Source: Actinomortierella ambigua
Taxonomy: Eukaryota > Mortierellomycota > Mortierellomycetes > Mortierellales > Mortierellaceae
Assembly (NCBI GenBank): GCA_016098155.1
Contig: JAAAJB010000341.1
Location: 1-38,251 of the forward strand
DNA length: 38,251 nucleotides
Direction: 5' to 3'
Positions 31,927-38,251 of the stretch are shown in pieces; positions within the stretch are counted from its first letter, which is position 1; every line of letters begins with the position of its first letter. Both the position numbers and the translations under genes were made by a program. The notes beneath the pieces were generated by a model that saw nothing but the letters and a program-made list of their open reading frames with translations, was not told the DNA's origin and searched no databases.

Positions 31927-32352
31927 AAGAGGCTCAACACGAATGTAGCAGCTATTCATTAGGACGAAAAGAAAAAAAAGAAAACACACACACACACCAC
32001 GCACACACACACACCTAATACCGTATTCAACGTTAATCATCTCTCTGGAGTCTGTGAGTGAGGCGTGGTCACTGGTACCTGGGGAGGAGAGGTTCACCAA
32101 TTGGATCAAGAGAGGGTATTGTGACAGAGTATAGAGGTCGGGGAATTCACACCGCCCAGTTTTTCAGCCTGTTTCGTAGGACAACAGCCTTCAGCCACAC
32201 AAACTCAAAAAGGGTGCGAGACATGCGAAAAAGGCAAAAGAAACAGTGTGACATCGTTCTCCTACAACAGCCCACGGCCTCTTGGCCCTTCCGCAGGCAC
32301 AATGTATGAAAAGAGACGGTTCATCGTCTTATTTGGCTGTTGTGAGGCATCC

Positions 32353-32354
<2 letters not shown>

Positions 32355-32393
<39 letters not shown>
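32355..32393. repeat. Perfect (CT)n microsatellite
   Basis: Thirty-nine nt of uninterrupted CT dinucleotides. Confidence 0.95.
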
Positions 32394-32397
<4 letters not shown>

Positions 32398-33007
32398 CAA
32401 CATGTATCTTCATGTAGTATCGGCTCTGCAGTGTGAGGTGAACAACTTACTTTTTTCCCTTCCCCTGTCTGGAGATGGTGCATTGTATTTTGCTTCCTTT
32501 GCTCCTCGGAAAACATTCCTTCCTTCATTCCTTCTTCAGGGGAGTCAGAGCAAAGCCCAGACTAGGATTCGCATTGGTATGCAAGGCAAGAGTGCAGCAC
32601 ATGAAAGAAGAAGAGATGATGATCCAAAGTGACAGAGGACGACGAGGAGGAACCCTTCTCCTTTCTTCCTCAGCTTGTCACCTGGTATGCCTACCCGATT
32701 GCTCTCCTCCTGCCCTCTGTTTCTCTCTCTCTCTCTTTCTCTCTTTCATCCCTGGCGCGATTATGATTATGTTGGACACCCTGCCGTATGACATCTTGGT
32801 GGATTTCCTTATTCGATGTTAAAGCCCAAAGGGCTGTGAAGCAAGGACTGTTTCCAGCCAAACAGAAGAGGGGGAGTTGCCTTTTTTCGATAAAAAGGAC
32901 CCCTGCCTCGAAATTTTTGTCTTTAATCCTCTCCCCCCATTCCCCTCCTTCTCCTCACCTTCTGTGCTGTACTTTGTCGCTTGTACTCACCCCCGCCACA
33001 CACACAT

Positions 33008-33016
33008 ACTCTCTCT

Positions 33017-33049
<33 letters not shown>

Positions 33050-33108
33050 TTTTCTCTTTCTCTCTTTCTCTCTCTCTCTTTCTCTTTCTCTCTCTTTCTC
33101 CCCTCTGG
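33008..33108 (+). repeat. Pyrimidine (CTTT/CT) tract in the leader of the C2 gene
   Basis: Roughly 100 nt almost purely of C and T ending about 30 nt before the ATG at 33140. A complementary purine tract occurs in the first intron of the same gene. Confidence 0.9.
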
Positions 33109-33139
33109 CTTCCATCTACCACATCCAAACAGTAAAAAG

Positions 33140-35275
33140 ATGATAACCGAACTCATTGCCAAGGCACAAGGAAAAGTCGAGCAGTTCCTGCATGATCCAC
33201 ATAATGCCTTCAACAGGGACAAGAGCCAGCCCATCACCCACTCGGTGGCTGGCCTGACATCGCCACCCGATCACTGGCAGGGTAGCCGCAATATGGACTT
33301 TGAGATTATCTTTCATGGTTGCAAGGTATGCCAAGAGAGAGAGAGAGAGAGAGAAGCCAGGGAGAGGCAGAGAGAGACACACGCATGCAGAGAGGAAAGA
33401 GAGAGAGAGAGAGAGAAACAGAGAGACAGAGGAGAAACATGAGACCTAACCAGGGGCAAAGGCGGAGGAGACAACTCCACCCGGCTTGTTCGAGTGATGC
33501 TTGCTGTTCTCAATCAGTGATCCCATCATAGCGGTGATGAGCAAAGGGGAGACGAGATATGAGGTAGTGATCACGAAGGTTTGGCTACACAAGGACACAC
33601 TCTGGCCCACCCAAAGAGAGCCATTCAAAAAGTGTCCAAGTGGACCAAATTTCTTCCACAAAGTGTTACTCGAATTGTCTTGTGCGCTTGAAATAATTCT
33701 CACGCCTTTTTTTTTCCCCTTTCCCTTTCCTTTCTTGACCTGACCCTCAGGATCTTCCTCGCGCAGACCTGCTGTCATCTGACCCCTTTCTTGAGGCGTA
33801 CCTTGGCCCCTCCACCGACCTCACCTCTCTCTCATTTGTGTAAGTGCACGAAAAGTTTTAATGCTCTAGGTTTGATCGCGTTATTTTTGGGCAGCGCATG
33901 GCTCAGTACAACCATGTGAGCATAAAAAAAAAATAAGCAATGACGATGACAACACTGCAACACATGTTAATTGGTTCTCAGCCCTCAGCCCTCTGTTGGA
34001 CATTACCGGAAAAAGCTTCGCCTTGGAGAGAAGAGGTGGTTGAGCAACAGGAGTATCTTCCGCATCGTCAAAGAGACAAAAAAAAAAAAAAAAAAAAAAA
34101 ACCCCGATCCGAAGAGTACTACCTTGCTTGTCTACATGTTGTTGTTCAACCACGAAAAAAAAAAACTAACGCATGCTGCACACGCTTTTTCCTTTTTCCT
34201 CCCATCCGTTGCTCTCTTTTCTCTTCTCTCTTCCGTCAATAGGACCGGCGTTGAATGGGCAACGCTGAGCCCCAAATGGGAAGCCAATTGGACGCTTCTC
34301 AACGTGTCGGAGGGTATGCAGATGCAAATCTTCATCAAGGACAAGAACAAGATGATGGAGGACACGCCGCTCGGTACCACTAGCCTGGTACTTGGTGCCA
34401 ACATGCAAGGTCATTTCCACCACGAGTTGGATATTTGGCAGTCGGACAATAAGAAGCAGGGCAAGCTGTTGTTGAGCATCATTGGAACGCCATGTACGCC
34501 TGCGACGGCAGCGCTCGCAAAGGCCTCGACACGCGGACCATGCCGGTTCTCGCGCCACACGAGCTATGCTGCGGGCATGTTGACGCGGGAGAGCAAGTAC
34601 GAATTTTACACATACCGTCTGCGTCTCTACCACCTGTTTGACATCTTTGGCGCGGACCCGCGGTTCTACCAGCACTGGAACACAAAGTACGAGGCCGCTC
34701 AGCGGATCTTTGCCGATACCCTTGAGGGACTCAACATCCGCAACGCACTGCACTCGCAACACTCTTACCTGTACCGCCACGGCAAGAACACAGTGTACAA
34801 TGCGCTGACGACGGCAGAAGACATAGGCTACCTGCTGCATGGCGAGCGAGACCCGGAGGTGGATCTGCAGACGGTGGTGTTTACGTACAGCATTGTGCCC
34901 AAGGGAATGTATTTCTCTGAGACAGGAACGGCGTTCTTCCAGGATTTCATGTCGAAGCACGCAATGCATGCGAACCGGGCGACGGAGGTGGTTTACTCGG
35001 GCGAGTTCCGACTGTACCATGACGCGCAGTATGCGAATGCGTGGACGTTGTTGATCGACAACAATTCGGGCACGTATGCGCCACGGAAGGAGGATCTGCC
35101 CAAGGTCAAGGAGCTGTTTGAGCGCAACTTTCCGGATCTGCGGGTGGTGGCGATGGACCACGAGGACCCGTTCCTGAAGGAGATCCGCGAGCGGACAAAA
35201 CGGGTCGAGGCCCAGATTGCGGAGCAGCGCCGGGAGAAGCTCACGCTGTTCAATACGAGCGAGATGCAGCAATAG
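33140..35275 (+). CDS. C2-domain protein with uncharacterised C-terminal region
   Basis: Exons 33140-33325, 33751-33839 and 34243-35275 give 435 residues. After a short helical N-terminus, a C2 domain spans about residues 53-150: MDFEIIFHGCK joined to DLPRADLLSSDPFLEAYLG, then TLSPKWEANWTLLNVSEG, MQIFIKDKN and DTPLGTTSLVL. The pattern matches a calcium/phospholipid-binding C2 fold, including Asp in DLLSSDPF and KDKN, so membrane targeting is likely. The following ~280 residues read as one compact globular region (for example FYTYRLRLYHLFDIFG, TVVFTYSIVPKGMYFSETG, TLLIDNNSGTYAP) and end in a charged helix (ERTKRVEAQIAEQRREK). I believe related C2 proteins occur widely in fungi but know no assigned activity for the C-terminal part. 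Both introns exceed 400 nt and each carries a simple-sequence tract. The start is the first ATG after the CT-rich leader. Confidence 0.9.
33334..33434 (+). repeat. Purine (GA)n tract in the first intron of the C2 gene
   Basis: About 100 nt dominated by GA dinucleotides in the first intron. It is complementary to the CT tract at 33008-33108, so the two flank exon 1 as an imperfect inverted repeat. Confidence 0.85.
34078..34101. repeat. Poly(A) run in the second intron of the C2 gene
   Basis: Twenty-four A in a row inside the 403-nt second intron. No target-site duplication is evident, so it need not be a retroposon tail. Confidence 0.8.
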
Positions 35276-35706
35276 TTTTTATATTTTTTTTATATCTCCC
35301 TCACTCCCTCCTCCTCCCCTTTGTTCATTTTTTTTCTCTGCAACATTTCGATAACATCCCATAATACACAATGACTTGCCCAGGATGTTCTCAGGATGAG
35401 CGTTTTTTTTTGCTCGATATTGATTGAGACATGTGCCTCTCGCCCTTGCCCTGCCTGTCATGGCATGACAGTCTCAAAAACACTACTCGATTTTGGTATT
35501 CCTCGTTTTTCTCGGTACACAAACGATAATGGCTCATACCATATATTCCTGGGCAAAGCACATTCACTCATTTTCAAGAAGCTGGGTCAAGATAGAACTC
35601 TTTCTTAAGGAAACAGGGGTGATGATCTAGGGCGAGAAGGAAGAGAGAAGAGTAGATTCAAAACATCGAAGGGGGGGGGGAGCTTTCTCTCTCCCTCTCT
35701 ATTTCT
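35276..35706. other. Convergent spacer between the C2 gene and the inhibitor-like array
   Basis: The region carries the 3' ends of the C2 gene and of the first array gene. A T/A-rich stretch follows the C2 stop, and a G-run with CT-rich tail (35670-35706) abuts the stop of the array gene. I see no gene here. Confidence 0.5.
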
Positions 35707-36231
35707 CTACTCTGGCGCACTGGCAGGCACAAAGTACCACTTCTGAAAATAGGACTCTTCGTACTCCTGCAGGACCACCTGGTCCAGATGCAAGTTGTTG
35801 ATGGTGATAACAAGAGGGTCATCGTCGCTGTTGGTCCGAATGGTGTAAGTGTTGTTGATGTCACCAGTCGATTCGATCAGCCACTCTTGTGCAAACTGCT
35901 CCTGGCCCACCAACACGTCTGTACCCTCCCCCACAATCATGTACTCGGCATGCGCGGCGTTGTTGTCGGTCGACGAGATGTAGAAGGCATCCTCGTTCCC
36001 CGCATGTGCCCGCACATTCCATTTAGTAACGTTCGCCCACGACACGCGAGCTAGCTTCATCGGCCCTCTGGGTGATCCGCCGTCACTACCCTGCGGTGGA
36101 GGGTCAAGGTGCAAGGCCACCTGGCGGTTATTGCTTTCGATCGTGTACAATCCAGGATCAAGGGCCCTGACTACTGCTGCTTGTACTGTGAATAATGCTA
36201 GAATGAGGGGAAATGTCGTTGTGTGAACCAT
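35707..36231 (-). CDS. Secreted beta-trefoil (I66-like) protease-inhibitor homologue, copy A
   Basis: Single exon, 174 residues. The ATG at 36231 begins a clear signal peptide (hydrophobic core FPLILALFTVQAAVV), probably cut after VRA, leaving LDPGLYTIES. The mature protein lacks Cys. It has the repeat rhythm seen in fungal I66-type (cnispin-like) serine-protease inhibitors: PGLYTI near the start, TKWNVR and FYISS, QEWLIE then TYTIRT, and VVLQE with FQKWYFVPA at the end. Three such repeats fit a beta-trefoil. The family assignment is from pattern memory and is an inference. Ricin-B-like lectins share the fold but usually show QxW repeats, of which only QKW remains here. The likely role is inhibiting proteases outside the cell, for example in defence against grazers or microbes. 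Two homologous units follow upstream on the same strand. A GA-rich tract follows the stop directly. Confidence 0.75.
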   Translation of the reverse strand: MVHTTTFPLILALFTVQAAVVRALDPGLYTIESNNRQVALHLDPPPQGSDGGSPRGPMKLARVSWANVTKWNVRAHAGNEDAFYISSTDNNAAHAEYMIVGEGTDVLVGQEQFAQEWLIESTGDINNTYTIRTNSDDDPLVITINNLHLDQVVLQEYEESYFQKWYFVPASAPE

Positions 36232-36556
36232 TTTTTTTGTTGGTGGTGGGTGAATGGTGGAGGGGAGGTAATAAGGGAAAAGAAAGATAGGAGAGAGCAC
36301 AAAACGATTGGTGATGGTGGTCGTCGTGCTTTGTAAAGAAAGCTGGCAAAAAAAAAAAAAAAAAAGGACAGGAAAGAGGTTCTACGTCTGAAAGTACTTC
36401 CCCCTCCCCCTCAATCGCCTCAAGTTCGTACAAACTCGAATGATCGGTATGCCCAGGCCACGTTGGACACGATAATTCACTATTGTTTCGACGCATGGAT
36501 AGTGCAGAGTGTGCTCTTCATTGCGGACAAGGGTTTCTCTCTCTCTCTTTCTTTCT
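36232..36556 (-). promoter_or_regulatory. Promoter of array copy A, homologous to those of B and C
   Basis: Two blocks recur in the upstream regions of all three copies: a proximal 28-nt element (36367-36394, core GTAGAACCTCTTTCCTGTC on the gene strand) and a distal block (36411-36502) containing CGTGTCCAACGTGGCCTG. The distal block keeps spacing and sequence among the three copies. A run of 21 A (T on the gene strand) lies just proximal to the 28-nt element. Since whole units were duplicated, the similarity may reflect recent copying as well as function. Confidence 0.7.
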
Positions 36557-37083
36557 CTACTCTGGCGCACTGGTAGGCACAAAGTACCACTTCTGGAGAT
36601 AGGATTGATTGAACTCCTGCAGGATAGTCGCGGACAGATCAAGGGTGCTGATGGAGATTACATGGCCGTTGACGTCGCTTACAATGGCGTAAGCTCCGTT
36701 CTCGGTGCTGTCATCAGTCGGCACGATCATCCACTCTTGTGCCGACTTCTTCGCGCTCACGATCATGTTATCATTCTCTTCCACAATCTTGTACTCGGTG
36801 TGCGCGGCGTTGTTGTCGGTCGACGAGATGTAAAACTCGTTGCTACTCTTGTCCGAAAATCGCTGCAGATGCCATTTAGTAACGTTTGTCCATGACACGC
36901 GAGCTAGCTTCAGCGGCCCGTTGGGTAATGAGCCATCACTGCCAGGCGGTGGAGGGTCCAGGTGCAAGGCCACCTGGCGGTTATTGCTTTCGATCGTTTA
37001 GAATCCAGAATCAAGGCCCTGACCACTGCTGCTTGTACTGCGAACAATGCTAGAATGATAGAAAATGTCGTTGCGTGAACCAT
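36557..37083 (-). pseudogene. Secreted I66-like inhibitor homologue, copy B, frameshifted
   Basis: The ATG at 37083 and the signal-peptide codons (MVHATTFSIILALFAVQAAVVRA) match copies A and C. Just after them, GGCCC at about 37014-37018 on the plus strand is GGGCCC in copy A, a one-base loss that shifts the frame. Where copy A has TTG TAC, the original frame of copy B has TTC TAA (stop at 36998-37000 on the plus strand). The remaining ~145 codons are intact to the TAG at 36557 and clearly homologous (ARVSWTNVTKWHLQ, FYISSTDNNAAH, QKWYFVPTSAPE). Thus the body is open but cut off from its secretion signal. The low damage suggests recent loss. Two separate lesions in a few codons argue against a single sequencing error. 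No plausible intron restores the frame. Confidence 0.72.
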
Positions 37084-37331
37084 TTTTTTTGTTGGTGGCC
37101 GGTGAGTGGTGGAGGGATGGTGGTGGTCCTTGTGCTTTGTAAAGAAAGCTGCAAAAAAAATGACAGGAAAGAGGTTCTACGTCTGAAAGCACCCCCTCCC
37201 CAATCGCCTCAAGTTCGTACAAACTCGAATGATCAGAATGGTCAGGCCACGTTGGACACGATAATTCATTGTTTCGACGCGTGGATTAGCGTAGAGGTTT
37301 CTCTCTCCCTCTCTCTCTCTCTCTTTCTCTA
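37084..37331 (-). promoter_or_regulatory. Promoter of array copy B
   Basis: It contains the 28-nt element at 37162-37189 (identical to that of copy A over its length) and the distal block at 37201-37289. It lacks the CTCTTCATTGCGGACA-like segment found distal to the block in copies A and C. The promoter of the decayed copy is therefore still well preserved. Confidence 0.65.
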
Positions 37332-37847
37332 CTATGGCGGACTGGTAGGCACAAAGTACCAACCCTGGAGATAGGATTCATCTTGCTCCTGCAGGACTAT
37401 CATGGACAGATCCCAGTTGCTGATGGAGATAACGAAGCCGTTGGCCTCGGAGATAATGATGTAAGTGCCGTTGTCGTTGCCTTCATCAGTCGGCAAGATC
37501 ATCCACTCTTGTGCCGACCTCTCCGCGCTCACGATCACGTTATCATTCTCTTCTACAATCTTGTACTCGGCGTGCGCGGCGTTGTTATCGGTCGACGAGA
37601 CGTAAAACTCGTTGTCCGAAAATGGCTGCAGATGCCATTTAGTAACGTTTGGCCATGACACGCGAGCTAGCTTCAGCGGCCCATCGGGTGATGCGCCATC
37701 GCTACCTGGCGGTGGAGGGTCTAGGTGCAAGGCCACCTGGCGGGTGGCGCCTTCGATCATGTACCATCCAGGATCAAGGGCCCTGACCACCGCTGCTTGT
37801 ACTATGAACAATGCGAGAAGGAGATAAAATGTCGTTCTATGAACCAT
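37332..37847 (-). CDS. Secreted beta-trefoil (I66-like) protease-inhibitor homologue, copy C
   Basis: Single exon, 171 residues, intact. It starts with a signal peptide (core FYLLLALFIVQAAVV, cut probably after VRA) and has a Cys-free mature part beginning LDPGWYMIEG. Repeats correspond to those in copy A: TKWHLQ with FYVSSTDNNAAHAEY, QEWMILPT with TYIIIS, and IVLQE with LQGWYFVPTSPP. It shares with decayed copy B features absent from A, such as KIVEENDN, SAQEWMI and PPPPGSDG, so B and C look like the closer pair in the coding region. The final SAPE of A and B is replaced by SPP. As with copy A, protease inhibition is inferred from pattern and not proven. An in-frame frame extends upstream to 37970, but the ATG at 37847 gives the standard signal peptide. 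Confidence 0.75.
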   Translation of the reverse strand: MVHRTTFYLLLALFIVQAAVVRALDPGWYMIEGATRQVALHLDPPPPGSDGASPDGPLKLARVSWPNVTKWHLQPFSDNEFYVSSTDNNAAHAEYKIVEENDNVIVSAERSAQEWMILPTDEGNDNGTYIIISEANGFVISISNWDLSMIVLQEQDESYLQGWYFVPTSPP

Positions 37848-38187
37848 GTGTTTTTTTCGTGGTGGTGGGTGAGCGGTGGAGAGGAGGTGATAAGGGAAGA
37901 TAGAAAAAAAAAGTAAGGTAGAGTACAAAAAAGATTGGTGGTCGTCGTCCTTTGTGAAGAAAGTCGTCAAATGGACAGAATAGGGACTCTACGACTGAAA
38001 GCCGTCCAAAAAAAAAAAAAAAACAGACAGGATAAAGGCTCTGCGGCTGAAAGTATCACCTTCAATCTCCTCCGGCCCCGTTCAAACTCGAATGATCGGA
38101 ATGGCTAGGTAACGTTGGACATGATAGTTTATTGCTTCGACGCATAGATGTCGTAAAGCACGTACTCTTCATTCCGGACAGTCATTT
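37848..38187 (-). promoter_or_regulatory. Promoter of array copy C with duplicated proximal element
   Basis: The 28-nt proximal element occurs twice here, at 37974-38001 and 38026-38053, separated by a run of 16 A. The distal block is at 38062-38150. Similarity to the promoter of copy A continues to the CTCTTCATT..CGGACA segment (38165-38181) and then stops, which marks the outer edge of the duplicated unit. Beyond it, up to the window end, I see only AT-rich sequence. Confidence 0.68.
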
Positions 38188-38251
38188 TTTGTCTACTGCC
38201 TTTTTTTTGTATTTGGAACGATTTTGTCAAAAAATTGGGACGCCCAATATA

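Larger units (their letters stand above)
31927..33139. other. Intergenic region with CT microsatellites
   Basis: About 1.2 kb holding the phosphatase 3' end (with a CA-run near 31984-32013), two pyrimidine microsatellites and the leader of the C2-domain gene. Short open frames across the CT runs are artefacts of composition. Confidence 0.45.

Noticed and set aside
32981..33139. Upstream extension of the C2 protein through the CT tract
   Set aside because: It would translate as Ser/Leu/Phe repeats from the pyrimidine leader. The ATG at 33140 gives a normal N-terminus.
34078..34101. Poly(A) run as a retroposon tail
   Set aside because: No flanking target-site duplication or element body is visible. 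Long A or T runs are common throughout this window.
36232..36300. N-terminal extension of array copy A (and likewise of C) to an upstream start
   Set aside because: The extension is not shared in sequence among copies, and the ATG used in all three begins a standard signal peptide.

Overview
The window is nuclear DNA of a filamentous, early-diverging fungus. The genes are intron-rich with GT-AG introns, mostly 70-250 nt, but the set is fungal: Cab4-type PPAT, Ppz-type phosphatase, Msn5/exportin-5, forkhead factor, secreted cysteine-free inhibitor-like proteins. Promoters and leaders are CT-rich, and long Ser/Gln/Glu/Pro tracts are common. I infer Mucoromycota, most plausibly Mortierellomycotina; this rests on gene style and not on a marker gene. 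I see no rRNA, tRNA, transposon or CRISPR.

Layout. 151-1071 (+): four-TM protein with a proline-rich tail. 1541-4987 (-): BRD8/Bdc1-type bromodomain subunit of the NuA4/TIP60 acetyltransferase, five exons. 5162-6618 (-): phosphopantetheine adenylyltransferase (CoA synthesis), four exons. 7208-13090 (-): exportin-5/Msn5 karyopherin, 17 exons. 13995-15551 (+): MYND-SET (SMYD-type) methyltransferase, divergent from the exportin. 17023-18188 and 18867-19805 (+): two low-complexity open frames with no in-frame ATG, perhaps exons of one unrecognised gene. 19985-21182 (+): Ras-family GTPase with a CaaX box. 21896-26356 (+): very large forkhead factor. 27731-31926 (+): myristoylated Ppz-type phosphatase with a 1.65-kb intron. 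33140-35275 (+): C2-domain protein with an uncharacterised C-terminal region. 35707-37847 (-): tandem array of three small secreted proteins resembling beta-trefoil (MEROPS I66-like) protease inhibitors; the middle copy is a pseudogene.

From 151 to 35275 the genes are mostly single-copy core eukaryotic functions: chromatin acetylation, CoA supply, nuclear export, protein methylation, Ras signalling, transcription and phosphatase control of ion homeostasis. They look like ordinary neighbours and not a pathway cluster. The right end is different: a recently expanded array whose promoters were duplicated with the coding units and in which one member has decayed. That array is the most unusual part of the window.

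Exon boundaries were set by hand from GT/AG sites, phase continuity and family alignment from memory. Boundaries that are uncertain are flagged in the entries.
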